Shown here piece after piece: positions 1 to 10,700 of a DNA stretch of 64,000 nt (the first letter of the stretch is position 1; each line of letters starts with the position of its first letter). A program made the translations under genes and the position numbers. The notes under the pieces are model-generated. The model did not search any database. It was not told the DNA's origin and saw only the letters and a list, made by a program, of their open reading frames with translations. Where the stretch lies: positions 682,001 through 746,000 of the forward strand of contig NZ_AP019536.1 of assembly GCF_018324385.1 (NCBI RefSeq), read 5' to 3'. Source of the DNA: Ferrigenium kumadai (GTDB taxonomy: Bacteria; Pseudomonadota; Gammaproteobacteria; Burkholderiales; Gallionellaceae).

Positions 1-937
1 GCCTTTAACAGGGACTCGAACTTCTGCCCATGTGTTTTGCGCCGCACATCCTCCCGCCACGCCATTTCGACAGCAATATCCGCCATATACTTCGGTTCTA
101 TTCGGTGCGACACACCTTTGACATGGCGTCTCAACCTTGAAAAATAACTCTCCGCCTGATTATCGTTGATACCATCGACGGTAGAAAACTCCACTGCATG
201 CTGAACCGTCTTATGTTCGTACCAACAGGAGAGTTGGTTGTACGCTGGATTTTCATCGGTCATCACTAGCGAACCTGGCTTGATATAGGTCCGGGCAAGC
301 TGGATGGCATCGACTTCATTCTCCGACATGCTGATTGCCACAATAGTTTTTGTGGCACCGATCTTGGGATCCGGGTGTAATTCCCGTAGCACCATGACGA
401 CACGACGCTTCTGGAAACGACGAGCATTGGCCAAGCTCCTACCTTTACGTTTTTTCTTTTTCAGAAGTTTATCCTCCACATGGGCCGTGATTGCTGCATT
501 GGAGTTTGTCCGAAGCCGGCCATGACGCGGACGCCCACCAAAATGTCCGCCATCGATTTGTACGACACCTGTAAGTTGAACTTGTGGGCGCGATGCCCAC
601 ATTACTTCACGCAGTTTGCCCACAAAGGCTTGCGCGGTCTTAACCTGAACATTCATTTTGCTCGACAGCGCATGCAGGGAAATTCCATTTGCGCTGGATA
701 TATATTCTGTTATGCCTAGCAGTAGACGCTTGAATTCAAGTTTCCGATCCTGGAACGGAGTGCCAGTTGTAACCGAGAAATAACCATCACAATCTGCGCA
801 ACGCCATTGCCTTCTTGTTCTGCGGTAATAATGGCGTCCAATAACACCGCAATGCGGGCACACGACTTTATCGCGATCTCCCCATCGGCGACAGTGAAGT
901 CGCGCAACCCAGATGATTTAAGAAAGTGTTGAGCCAT
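1..937 (-). pseudogene. IS1595-family transposase, frameshifted and cut by the window edge
   Basis: The N-terminus typical of IS1595 transposases (MAQHFLKSSGLRDFT) starts at 937, but that frame leaves the transposase alignment after about 17 codons and stops at 716. From about 890 a second frame, open to base 1, encodes the rest: a zinc ribbon (CPHCG then CADC), the IDGGHFGG and TDENPAY motifs expected around the DDE acidic residues, and a NQAESYFSRLRR block. That second frame has a TAA at 918-920 and no ATG of its own before the zinc ribbon. About 20 residues usual between the two parts are missing, so a small frameshifting deletion is the simplest reading. The last 20-30 residues should lie beyond the left edge. 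Bases 938-1183 upstream hold no gene I can support. Probably inactive. Confidence 0.8.
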
Positions 938-1183
938 TCGCTACCAAGCATGCGTACCTGCAGCCATGCCATTTCAGGGGCGTAAGCGGCCTCGCCCTCA
1001 AAAACAACAGGCCACGATTCACTTGATCCGTGAATAAAAATCACCAGCTTTAGGCGTAAAGAATCCCCTTTCGGGTAGTTACACCGAAATTCAGGCGATG
1101 CTGGAAATGAAATTTGGCTTGACGCTTGGAGGGGGGCTGAACGATACTTGCTTTGCGAGAGCGGGTGGCGTCAGCTGCCCAAC

Positions 1184-1215
1184 AAAAGGGACAAGCCGAA
1201 AGGTTTGTCCCTTTT
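1184..1215 (-). terminator. Hairpin terminator of the XRE regulator
   Basis: Arms 1184-1197 and 1202-1215 pair over 14 bp (13 Watson-Crick, one G-T) around a GAAA loop, and the stem has A/T runs on both outer sides. It overlaps the stop codon of the minus-strand regulator at 1214-1216. The T-run at each end means it could stop transcription in both directions, separating the regulator from the insertion-sequence remnant. Confidence 0.75.
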
Positions 1216-1687
1216 ACATTTTCGCCCCCTGTATTTTTCCCTTTTGTAGGGTGCGGCCAGACTCTGCCCGGTTTGGCGCGCTTAGGTCATTCCGTAAGTG
1301 CAAAACGTCGCGGATCATCCTGATTTGTGCAGGATGAAGGCTTTCCATTTCACCCCAGAGCTCATAGACCATCCTGAACACATCTGCCGAAGCGTCACTA
1401 GGGAGTACGTATTTGCGTTGGGATTCTTGTACTACCTGACGTAATGCCGCCTGTTCTTCGGCATCCAGATTTAATCCCATGATGAGCTTGGAGACGAACT
1501 CTTCGTTAGGCGGTCCCTTCCTGCCTATTTCCAAACCGGAAATGTAACCCTGCTCGTAGCCGATCAGGTTAGCGAGCTCCCTCTGGCTGATGCGATAGCG
1601 CCTGCGCAGGTCGTGGAAATAAATTGAGAAAGGGTTCAAGGAAAACCATTCGGATAAATATTTATGCCCGAAGGTTATAAGTAGCAA
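1214..1687 (-). CDS. XRE-family helix-turn-helix regulator
   Basis: This 157-residue protein carries one Cro/C1-type helix-turn-helix at about residues 28-75 (RRYRISQRELANLIGYEQGYISGLEIGRKGP). The C-terminal half is helical, with no domain I can name. The first 17 or so residues look untypical, and a non-ATG start nearer LNPFSIYFHDL is possible, so the start is uncertain. It is transcribed away from the IetAS-like pair, with 274 bp between the two starts. That divergent arrangement suggests it controls the defence genes, itself, or both; this is inference from context. Its transcript ends in the hairpin overlapping the stop codon. Confidence 0.75.
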   Translation of the reverse strand: MLLITFGHKYLSEWFSLNPFSIYFHDLRRRYRISQRELANLIGYEQGYISGLEIGRKGPPNEEFVSKLIMGLNLDAEEQAALRQVVQESQRKYVLPSDASADVFRMVYELWGEMESLHPAQIRMIRDVLHLRNDLSAPNRAESGRTLQKGKIQGAKM

Positions 1688-1961
1688 GCCCGGAAGTCAA
1701 GAGCAAATAACAATATAACACATTGATTAATAGTGTAAATGTGCAATATCTATATCAGTCCATACGCTTTCATTGTTGAATGCCCCCTGAATAAATCCAC
1801 TCACATTAACCACGCTAGCAACAGATTCTGCTCCCTCTGATTTCTTTCGAGTAGGCTCGGCGCTAATGTCACACGCTTGCGCAAAGCAATGGAAACGTGA
1901 GAGAATTTAATCGTCCATTAATTAAAAATATTATATCCATAATAATTAGCCACTTACAAAT
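1688..1961. promoter_or_regulatory. Divergent AT-rich control region between regulator and ietA
   Basis: This 274-bp stretch has no open frame I would call. It is clearly AT-rich and separates two divergent genes, so promoters for both are expected. An imperfect palindrome with AACAC/GTGTAA-like ends lies at 1717-1738 and could be an operator for the neighbouring XRE protein; the match is weak. No convincing -35/-10 pair was fixed. Confidence 0.35.
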
Positions 1962-3146
1962 ATGTCGGACGAAGTAGAGGAAGTTAGAAATGATTTAGCC
2001 CAGCTTGTGAGGCTGGCACTGGCAGAGCAAACTGAAGATGTTCGGTTATTTGTCGCCAGGCTAGTTCGCAAGTACCGCAATGCTGCCCCAGAACTGGCTG
2101 AGCAGATGGATTTGTATTTGCGCGCAAAAACACCAAGGTCCGGTCCTCCGTTGCGCAAAGTCTCTCGCCCCCCCGTGATCGACCAGCCAGCATTCCCGGT
2201 TGACGATGAATCGCGTTTGTCGCTCCTGAAGGTGTTTAAGGATGAGCCCAATTGCGAACAACCGTTGTTGGCGCATGATTTAGAAGAGAGCTTGATCCAG
2301 TTGATACAAGAGCGTCGCCAAGCTGAGCGCTTAACGTCATTAGGGCTGCATCCGACTCGCTCAGCTATCTTTGTTGGTCAACCTGGTGTTGGGAAAACAT
2401 TGACAGCTCGGTGGTTGGCAGCTCAGTTACGCGTTCCACTATACGTGCTCGATCTGACCGCCGTTATGAGTAGTCTGCTTGGTCGTAGCGGCAGCAATCT
2501 ACGTACCGCGCTAGATTTTGCCAAACGCACCCCTTGCGTCCTATTGCTGGACGAAATTGATGCCATTGCCAAGCGTCGTAGTGACGACACAGATATAGGT
2601 GAGCTGAAGCGGCTGGTTACTGTCATCCTGCAGGAGGTAGACGAATGGCCCGCCACTGGTTTGTTGTTGGCTGCAACCAATCATCCAGAGTTGATTGACC
2701 CGGCGCTGTGGCGCCGTTTCGACTTGGTAGTTAAATTCGAGTCTCCTGATCTGCCCGCTGTCAAACAAGCTATTAAACGATTCCTTGGGCCGGACTATGC
2801 ACTGTTTGGTCGCTGGATTGACATCCTGGCTTTTGCGTTCAATGGCGAGTCGTTCAGTGACATTGAGCGCGATATCAGACGTTTTCGCCGCGCTCTAGCT
2901 CTTGGATCAGCTTCCGATGCAGACCTCATTGAGGAATTCATTAAATCTCGAACTTTGTCTCTGGATCGGCAGGCTCGCATCGATTTGGCCGTACTCCTAG
3001 TAAAACAGACCCGCCTATCCCAGCACACGGTATCTGATATTACCGGCGTGAGCAGGGACACAATTCGCAAATACAGTACTGAGCAGCAGCCAGCACCTAA
3101 GAAGTCCATTAAGAAGCCCATTAAAAAGCCAATTAAGAGGAGTTAA
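1962..3146 (+). CDS. ietA: AAA+ ATPase of an IetAS-type pair (IetA-like)
   Basis: A 394-residue AAA+ protein. A helical N-terminus of about 100 residues precedes Walker A GQPGVGKT (about 139-146), Walker B VLLLDEID (about 193-200), sensor-1 AATNH and an arginine-finger LWRRFD. A small helix-turn-helix-like segment (TVSDITGVSRDTIRKY) follows near residue 355, and the last 14 residues are a Lys-Pro-Ile repeat. The subtilase gene begins 4 bp after its stop. In IetAS from the Agrobacterium Ti plasmid the ATPase acts as antitoxin and the serine protease as toxin, and ATPase-plus-subtilase pairs have been reported as antiphage. The assignment rests on domain pairing and order, not on a database search. 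Confidence 0.75.
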   Translation: MSDEVEEVRNDLAQLVRLALAEQTEDVRLFVARLVRKYRNAAPELAEQMDLYLRAKTPRSGPPLRKVSRPPVIDQPAFPVDDESRLSLLKVFKDEPNCEQPLLAHDLEESLIQLIQERRQAERLTSLGLHPTRSAIFVGQPGVGKTLTARWLAAQLRVPLYVLDLTAVMSSLLGRSGSNLRTALDFAKRTPCVLLLDEIDAIAKRRSDDTDIGELKRLVTVILQEVDEWPATGLLLAATNHPELIDPALWRRFDLVVKFESPDLPAVKQAIKRFLGPDYALFGRWIDILAFAFNGESFSDIERDIRRFRRALALGSASDADLIEEFIKSRTLSLDRQARIDLAVLLVKQTRLSQHTVSDITGVSRDTIRKYSTEQQPAPKKSIKKPIKKPIKRS

Positions 3147-3149
3147 TGC

Positions 3150-5366
3150 ATGAGCCAAACAAATTTCCTGATCGGTCGCGGTGAACTACTGACGCATGAC
3201 ATAAAAGGGCCTAGGCGCATGCCAGGAAAGGCGGAGGTTTACACCTTGCAGCAAGCAATTCAGCGCTTAACCCCGCAATTTGATGGGACTGCTAAGGCTC
3301 TGGATGTTCTACCGGCGGATGCTTGTCCAGGTGACTTTGGTGTGGCGCGCCTCACTATGAATCCTAGCTATATCGCTCGTTCTTTTTTTCCAGCGGCGAT
3401 ACTTCGGTCGGTTGGGTTAGAATCTGTCGGCAGCCGTACAGTTAAGGTGACGCCGGAGGGATGGACTAAGAAAAGCATTCCCCGAGAATGCACCACAACC
3501 GAATTGTTCGTCGCGGGCAAACGCGCAGCCTTTCGTAATTTGAAGGCATGGACCCAACAGGTCGAATCCGGAACGGATGAAGCACTAGATTTGGCTCATA
3601 TCGAAAGATTCTCTGAGTTTTCCCCAAGAGAGCGTATTGTCGATTATGGCAGCGATAAGGACTACTTCTTCGAGGTGGGCATCCACCTCCTACCTAATGA
3701 GGATCGAACTTTTGTTCAACGAGCTTTTGCCAAATATGCCAAGGGCATGGAGATCAAGGTACATGGAGACCTAAGCTTCACAGCAGGTAATTTGTGGTTT
3801 GTTCCCGTGGAAGGCAAGTCCGAGCAGATCGAAAAATTGGCGGCCTTTGTATTCGTTCGTGTCATCCGTCCTCTCCCAAAATTGCGTGGTTTGCGCCCTG
3901 TAGCTCGCACCGGAGGCATCTCAGTTAGCTGCACACTTCCAGCGGAAAAGCCCCTGTCATCGGAACCCAAGGTTGCCATCCTCGACGGCGGCCTTCCTAA
4001 AGAGCACGCGCTTACCCCTTGGCTGGGCACTTATCGGGTACTCGATGAAAAAGCGGAAGATGATCCGGAAGGTCTTGAACACGGATTGGCGGTAACCTCT
4101 GCTTTTCTCTTCGGACCAATTCAGCCAAACGGCATTGCCGCTCGTCCATTTTCCAACGTAGACCACTTACGCGTGCTCGACAAGGATGCTTCCACAGAAG
4201 ACCCTTTGGAGCTTTACCGTACACTTGGCCTTGTCGAAGAAGTGTTGCTTTCTAGACATTATCAATTTATCAATCTGAGTTTGGGACCAGACCTACCGAT
4301 TGAAGACACAGATGTGCACGCCTGGACATCGGTAATTGACGAGCTACTTGGTGACGGCGAAACCTTCATGACTGTTGCCGTCGGCAACAATGGCATGATG
4401 GATCGTGCCAGTGGCAACGCACGTGTACAGGTTCCTTCTGATTGTGTAAATGCTGTTGCGGTCGGTGCGGCCAACGACACCGAAGAGCATTGGGCACGAG
4501 CCCCTTATAGTGCGCTTGGTCCCGGCCGCAGCCCGGGCGTGGTCAAACCTGATTTGATGGCTTTTGGCGGTGATGCGAACAAATATTTCCATGTTCTGGC
4601 ACCCGGCAACAAACCCACGCTGGTGCCACAACTCGGCACTAGCTTCGCATCCCCATATTTATTGCGCAGTGCTGTTGGTATCCGTTCAATTCTTGGAACC
4701 GAATTGACGACATTGGCAATCAAGGCTTTGCTGGTGCATGCAGCCGACCCAGCCAAGCATGACAAGGTCGAAGTAGGTTGGGGTAAATTGCCCGAGGATA
4801 TAATGAGCATCATTACCTGCCCATCCGGCGTGGCTCGTGTCGTCTATCAAGGAGAGCTGAAGCCAGGCAAATATTTGCGTGCAATGCTGCCGCTGCCTCC
4901 AAGCGGACTAACCGGCAACATCAAACTTAAAGCAACTTTTTGCTATTCCTCCCCGACAGATCCACAAGATGCGGCAGCCTATACTCGTGCCGGTCTAGAA
5001 ATTGTATTTCGCCCCAATGACGCGAAGATCAAAGACGGCAAGGCAAATGCCGATACGAAAGGTTTCTTTGACATGAAGAAGTTCGCTACCGAGGAGGAGC
5101 GACGCGCCGACATGGGTAAATGGGAGACTGTGCTGCATGGCGAAAAAACCATGCGTGGCAGTACATTGAACAACCCGGTTTTCGACATTCACTATAACGC
5201 TCGGGAATCTGGTGGCAAGGCAACTGGTGCTGAAAAGATACGATATGCACTGATCATTACGGTTGAGGCGCCAAAGCATGCAGACCTCTACAATGACATC
5301 CTGCGCGCATATGCAAAGACATTGGTTCCGATCCAGCCTCAAGTATCGCTGCCGATTCGGACTTAA
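3150..5366 (+). CDS. ietS: Subtilisin-like serine protease of an IetAS-type pair (IetS-like)
   Basis: A 738-residue S8-family protease. The catalytic triad is visible: Asp in VAILDGG (about residue 279), His in LEHGLAVTS (about 311) and Ser in GTSFASP (about 500), with the oxyanion Asn region at AVGNNG (about 412). Some 270 residues precede the protease domain and about 200 follow it; I do not recognise either. No signal peptide is visible, so it should act in the cytoplasm, as expected for a toxin or defence effector rather than a secreted protease. It follows ietA by 3 bp and is surely co-transcribed. The 195-bp gap that follows separates it from the Wadjet operon. Confidence 0.78.
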   Translation: MSQTNFLIGRGELLTHDIKGPRRMPGKAEVYTLQQAIQRLTPQFDGTAKALDVLPADACPGDFGVARLTMNPSYIARSFFPAAILRSVGLESVGSRTVKVTPEGWTKKSIPRECTTTELFVAGKRAAFRNLKAWTQQVESGTDEALDLAHIERFSEFSPRERIVDYGSDKDYFFEVGIHLLPNEDRTFVQRAFAKYAKGMEIKVHGDLSFTAGNLWFVPVEGKSEQIEKLAAFVFVRVIRPLPKLRGLRPVARTGGISVSCTLPAEKPLSSEPKVAILDGGLPKEHALTPWLGTYRVLDEKAEDDPEGLEHGLAVTSAFLFGPIQPNGIAARPFSNVDHLRVLDKDASTEDPLELYRTLGLVEEVLLSRHYQFINLSLGPDLPIEDTDVHAWTSVIDELLGDGETFMTVAVGNNGMMDRASGNARVQVPSDCVNAVAVGAANDTEEHWARAPYSALGPGRSPGVVKPDLMAFGGDANKYFHVLAPGNKPTLVPQLGTSFASPYLLRSAVGIRSILGTELTTLAIKALLVHAADPAKHDKVEVGWGKLPEDIMSIITCPSGVARVVYQGELKPGKYLRAMLPLPPSGLTGNIKLKATFCYSSPTDPQDAAAYTRAGLEIVFRPNDAKIKDGKANADTKGFFDMKKFATEEERRADMGKWETVLHGEKTMRGSTLNNPVFDIHYNARESGGKATGAEKIRYALIITVEAPKHADLYNDILRAYAKTLVPIQPQVSLPIRT

Positions 5367-5561
5367 ACTAAAAAAGATGGAGACAAGGAAAATGCTGAGG
5401 TAATGCTCTTGGGCTCGGCTAATTTTTCTTGTTCGGTTTTCTTTCCGTAATAGCCGCAGACACTGCGTTCTGGAAAATCGAAATATAGCGTTGGATGATG
5501 TGGCTACTCACTTGGAGAGCCGGTGTGCCATTACCATTCGATGCGATAACGGGAAGAAAGG

Positions 5562-6959
5562 ATGGGAGTGGCATCAGACAATTTGCCCCATGATATCCGT
5601 CTAATCGCGGCTGTTTCGCGACTGATTGATATTCATCAGAGTCGACGCGATTCGGGGGGAGCCTACGTTCCTGAAGTTCCGGACAAGGCTGGCTCTAACT
5701 TGTTTCTCGCATTGGTACTCATCGATGTGTTGCATGAGATCGAGATGGATCGCGGGATCGGTTACTGTCCAATCAATGAACTCGCTTCCAGACTGCGCAA
5801 GCGTTACCCAGAGATTTTGATTTCGGATATTGAGTTTGCAATCGCAAACCTGAAACAGGGTCGGGAGATTCACTATGGAGTGCCGGATGAGTCAGGTAAT
5901 GTAAGTTACGCGAGGACTTGGGACACCACGCCCTTAATTGATGTCCAGGAAGGTTTCTCCCAGATTCAACTGACCGAAAACGCTAGGCTACTGCTGCGAA
6001 TTTCGGCCATGCGGGAAAGTTGGCTTTATAGTGATCTGGATGCGGACCGCCTCATTAAGGCTCTTGAACGAGGCCAGTTTCAGGACATCCCTGAGTTTTG
6101 TCGAGCCATGAGCCTGGACTTGGCCGCCAAAAGCAAGCAATTATCCGGGGTGCTTGAACGCCCTTCGCTTGCAGAGTTGCGTGGCATGCTAATCGCGGAA
6201 GGTGAACGTATCGCAGAGGCATTAAATGCTGCTGCGCTAACGATCAGTCAAGCAATCGAACGCGCGTTCAGCCCAGCGATTCGAGATGCCTTTGATGCTT
6301 GGTCTGAACGCCACCAGGCTCGATTCTATCTGGGAAACCTTCAGGCGGAGATGGAGTTGGTGCTTCAGAATGTAGAGGCGCTTTCGCGGCGGTTTTTACA
6401 GTTTCTTGAGGTCGCCCAGAAGGTAAAGAACGATGGCGTTCAGTCCATACAGTTTTTGGAGATTGCAGAACGCCTAGTGATTGAGGGAAGTGAGTCTAGC
6501 ATCAGTCGTATCGAGCATCTTCTGAGCGAACTGATGCCATGGGGAATTGAAACGCCATTTTTCCATCCCGGCATATTGGTTGGGGAGGCCGACTTAAAAC
6601 CGGATTTCTCGACAGATACTCAACCATTACATGGTTTCACTGTTGACCCATCTGCGCTTGGAGCGTCATCGCGTTTTCAAGACTTTCTGAGGCGTAATTC
6701 CGAGTTGGTGATTTCACGCTTAAAGCACGGGCCATTGCCATTTAGTGAATTGATGACCATGACCGGGTTTAGCCTACAGGCAGATGAAACGCCGCTCGAT
6801 TTTTTTGGGGTGTATGCATCTCCCGATTTATTGTCCACAGAAACGCAACGCATTGTCGTTGGACTAACCGACTTGGAAGCGCGTTTTACGCATTCTGGTA
6901 ACGAAGTTGCATGTAGCGATCCGATGATGTTCTTGGAGGTAGACGATGACCCCAGCTGA
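5562..6959 (+). CDS. jetA: Wadjet JetA / MksF-like kleisin subunit
   Basis: A 465-residue protein with an N-terminal winged-helix-like region (residues about 10-120) and long helices after it, as in MukF/MksF kleisins that bridge the heads of the SMC-like ATPase. The assignment rests mainly on order: it is first of four overlapping genes coding for kleisin, small MksE-like subunit, long SMC-like ATPase and Toprim nuclease. Its stop lies 14 bp inside jetB. ATG at 5562 has an AAAGG directly in front, too close for an ideal ribosome site, and the TTG at codon 8 is an alternative start. Wadjet complexes bind plasmid DNA, extrude loops and cleave small circles. Confidence 0.75.
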   Translation: MGVASDNLPHDIRLIAAVSRLIDIHQSRRDSGGAYVPEVPDKAGSNLFLALVLIDVLHEIEMDRGIGYCPINELASRLRKRYPEILISDIEFAIANLKQGREIHYGVPDESGNVSYARTWDTTPLIDVQEGFSQIQLTENARLLLRISAMRESWLYSDLDADRLIKALERGQFQDIPEFCRAMSLDLAAKSKQLSGVLERPSLAELRGMLIAEGERIAEALNAAALTISQAIERAFSPAIRDAFDAWSERHQARFYLGNLQAEMELVLQNVEALSRRFLQFLEVAQKVKNDGVQSIQFLEIAERLVIEGSESSISRIEHLLSELMPWGIETPFFHPGILVGEADLKPDFSTDTQPLHGFTVDPSALGASSRFQDFLRRNSELVISRLKHGPLPFSELMTMTGFSLQADETPLDFFGVYASPDLLSTETQRIVVGLTDLEARFTHSGNEVACSDPMMFLEVDDDPS

Positions 6960-7764
6960 AATGGGTATGGTTTTTAGCCTTTTGCTAAAGCACCGCGAGA
7001 TTCATGGCAACCCGCCAGACCGCCCATTACGAGATGGAGAGATGGAGGCTGCACGAATTTTGGCTGATTGCAGTCAATCCGAATTACAGGATATCAACGA
7101 ATTTCTCTCGGTTCAGGGCTTCACACTCTATATCCGTGATGGTCTGGAATTCGGGATTCCAGCCAAAGCAAGAATTCCAAATCGCATTTATGTTATGACA
7201 CGTTTGCGAGGAGAGTCCTTGGCAGCTTACCTGGAGAAAAACTGGGTACTGGAACATATCCGAGATGGGCGGAGGCGCAATGCAAGCAAAGCAGAGCGTG
7301 TCGTGTGGTTGGCCCGGATGTGGCTTACCCTGCAATGGTTTTTCTATGAGCGAATTGATCGCTTGCCTTCTGAGGTAAGCCGCTACCGGGAAGCCTTGGT
7401 AAACGAAAAGCTTTTTTTGGAAACTCTCTCAAACGGCATTGAGCAACTTGGTAATGCTGGTCAGCCGGCAGGTGCCGAAGGGGTCGCTTGGACGCTTCTT
7501 TGGGAGCATAAGGAAAGCATGCCTATTTATGCAGGTCGCTTCCTGAAGGCGATGCTAACCGCTGGAATGATTCAGGATGCCGGCAATACAGGCGAATACC
7601 GGCAAACCTTAGTAGCTGCTGTAGATATGGCGGTAGTGGCCGAACATGAATTGGCCTATCTCATGCCTACCGACAAAAACACCGGGGTCGAACGCCGGAC
7701 TCTGGAGTTGGTTCAGGGGCAAACCATTGTGGAGACAGATGATGCCGATCCTGCAGCGGATTGA
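6946..7764 (+). CDS. jetB: Wadjet JetB / MksE-like subunit
   Basis: A 272-residue, mostly helical protein whose ATG overlaps the end of jetA by 14 bp and is preceded by GGAGG at good distance. Its size and place fit MksE/JetB, the winged-helix subunit that binds the kleisin and DNA. A segment with AEGVAWTLLWEHKESMPIYAG and the acidic C-terminus are visible, but I identify no catalytic motif and expect none. The gene ends about 26 bp inside jetC, so all four subunits are translationally coupled. Confidence 0.72.
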   Translation: MTPAEMGMVFSLLLKHREIHGNPPDRPLRDGEMEAARILADCSQSELQDINEFLSVQGFTLYIRDGLEFGIPAKARIPNRIYVMTRLRGESLAAYLEKNWVLEHIRDGRRRNASKAERVVWLARMWLTLQWFFYERIDRLPSEVSRYREALVNEKLFLETLSNGIEQLGNAGQPAGAEGVAWTLLWEHKESMPIYAGRFLKAMLTAGMIQDAGNTGEYRQTLVAAVDMAVVAEHELAYLMPTDKNTGVERRTLELVQGQTIVETDDADPAAD

Positions 7765-10700
7765 AATCTCGAATTTCTTGAATAGTCGTCGCCATGTTCC
7801 GTGGCGTCCAGACTGGCCACACCAAATCTTTGAGCTAAATGGCGAGAGTTCGGCACTCAACATCCCGAATGGCAAGGGAAAGAGCACCATGTTTACGGCC
7901 ATCCTGGCGATGTTGCTGCATCACGGAAAGTCGATGAAGGACATTAGGATGCGGTTCTTCTCCCCAACGCAATCCGGGCACTTTACTCATATTCGTATCC
8001 AAATCCAGATACCGAATCCGGGCGCAGTTCAGGATCTAGTAACCATGAGTGGGGGCGATATCGGTGGCCAACCTATGGTCTTTGGCATGTATGGCTATAG
8101 CGGTGAAAACGAGAAGCTTGAACTGTATGCCTACCAAGGCACGTTCGAGGATTGTCCTATCGCTTCAGTCCACAAAATGCACCACACATTGATTACCGAT
8201 GATGCATTCCTCGGCCAACTAAAACAGTGCCATAGCTTGTTTCCGAGCAACGCCAAGGAACGCACTAAGCGGGCATGGCAAGCCTATGTCGAGGACTTCT
8301 TTGATACGGCCTCACTCAAGCAGCAGCTCGTTTATCAACTGCTACGCGGAGCTGAGGGCGGACATGGCTACTTTGAGGTAAATCCGCCCGCCGGAATGAA
8401 CTACTCTGCAGCCGTGTTCTACGAACGTCTGGCTCCTGAGTTGCTGGCGGACGTTATGGGCGAACTTGGCGAGGAAGGAGAGCGTGGTATCGAGGATACG
8501 ATTCATGAGAAAGTTTCTAGGGTAATCAGCGCCAAATACGAGACTGCCAGAAAAGCGGAAGAGCTGCGCAGGGCTGGCAATACCCTCCGGGAATTACAAG
8601 GATTGTTAGATGCATCATCCAAGCTGGACAGCGCACGGCAAGCCTATGACAAGCATTTAGTGAACTACTCAGTTGAAATGGCGGTGTTAAAGGATGTGGT
8701 TGAGGAGCGCCCCATTCCTGGTATTCCTTTGACTCCGCCAAAGACGCTTCCGGCACTTGCGCGCGCAATGATGCTGCAGGATGGGCAATGGTATATCCCA
8801 GATCGGGTAATGGCAGAGTTCACCGGAGAGCCACCAAGCGAAATAAATCGCCGTGCTCATGAGCGAAACGGCCTTGAGTTGACTCATGCTAGTCGAGCGC
8901 AAGTTATTGAATTTAATTGCCATATAAAAGTTCGCGATACTCGCGGAAAACCTAATCAACTCTATTCTCGCGAGGTTGCGCTTGCGCTCATCGGACTAAC
9001 CAATAACTTCGGGCGTGATTGGACACGCGAGAAGGCGATCGATGCAATAACCACCTCCTTCGATTGGGTGGAGGCTAACGCTGACACCAATCCTGCGCGT
9101 GCGCTGCATATCCAAACGACAAAGCAGCTCGAAGCGAAGCAAGGTGAGTGGAAAACTCTGATGGAACTTTCCGCCGCTCACCAAAAAGAAAAGGAAGAGT
9201 TGCTCACTGAACAAAGTCAGGTCGGCGAACAGCAGGCGGAATACCGGCGCATGAGTCAGAGCAAGCTGTTTACTCAAGAGGAGTTAAACGCGCCAGCAGC
9301 AACCGGCAAGCTTGTTGCGGAGCAGCATAGTACGGCCGCCCAAACCTTGGAATCTCATCGAATTCGAGTAAGTAAGTTGGGCGACATCTATGCCGCGTGG
9401 AAAGCCTATGTGGCGGAACATGGGGAATCCGAGCCAGGGGAACGTGCTAAGAAGTTTCAATTGGCCGTGAACGCCGCCAAAGACGCCTTGAGAGAGGTAA
9501 GTCAAGCTATCAGCCAAGCCCGCAATGAGCGCACTACATTGGCATCCGCAGAAAAGATTGCCGAGAAAGGACTGCGCGACGCAGAGGCGAGGCTGAACCG
9601 TTATGTAGAGTCCGTGCCTGCTTTGCAGCGTTTCCAGGCAGAATTTGGAGATGTTTCCCCCATCGGGCTGTCAAGGAAAGTTTCCGATGCTTTCAATCAG
9701 GCTAATGCTCGCGTCGGGAGGCTTAATGGCGAACTGAGCAATATCCAGCCTCTAGTGGAAGCCTTGAAAACATTTCGTGGAGTACATGGCGATGTTGCCC
9801 CTGCACTATGGCTCAGTGATCAGCTCGCTCTCTGGGATCGTCTGGGGCGTGAAATCGGGCTGCTTAACGATGATTTGGCTGAAGCCACGCTCAAACGGGA
9901 GGCACTAAACAATGCAGTGATTGTCGCAGGCAAGGTGGCGCGCGAAGCTGCTGATGTTGCTGGAGGCAACTTTGTTCCGCTCCACGAGGCAATTTCACAG
10001 ATGAAGGTGGGGCCGGAGCGCCGGTCTCAGGTGCTTACCCTATTCTCGGCCTTGCTGCATGCGCCGGTCTATGCGACGGAAACAGATGCAGCTCAAGCTG
10101 CTAAACGTCTCGATGATGCCGGAATCGAGGCACCTATATTCGTGCGCCCAGAGTTGGAGAAGTTCTGTCGCAACGGTGAAATTATCTGGGATGGGAGTAA
10201 ATCCTATACCTGGCTCTTGGGCATCAAGACCCGTCAGGTGGAGTGCCTCCTTGATCCCTCTCTTGTTGAGCGAGAAAAGGAGTTGGCCGAAAATCGAATT
10301 GCCGACTTGGAGCATGAGATCGAGACGCGCAGCTTGGAGCGCATCCAATTCAACCCAGAGAGCGAAGCAGCTTCCATTGCTCGACAAGCGATAAAAGCGG
10401 TCGAGCAAAACCTGTCTGAGCGGTATGTGGCGATTATTGAGGAGAGAGGCGGGATTGAAGCATACCTTCCTGAACTTAAACGTCGTGCTTCTGCTGAAAT
10501 GCTTGCCGATATTCAGCAAGTCGAACGCTTGCTGACAAGCTATGGAAAAACAACTGAGATTGAGTTGCGTGAGAAATACGACGAAGCTCGACAAATACAC
10601 GAACAGTCGGCAGAGCGACTTCAACTTAACGATGAAGGCATTTCTTTGCATGAGACCACACAGGCTAATCTTCAGCAGGAACTGACAGAGGCTACCGTTG

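Noticed and set aside
1..20. TTCGAGTCC string on the minus strand resembling a tRNA T-loop
   Set aside because: It lies in the open transposase frame and no acceptor, D or anticodon stems can be built around it.
1130..1155. G-rich start GGGGGGCTGAAC that might be a terminal repeat of the IS1595-type element
   Set aside because: The other end of the element is outside the window, so no matching inverted repeat or target duplication can be shown.
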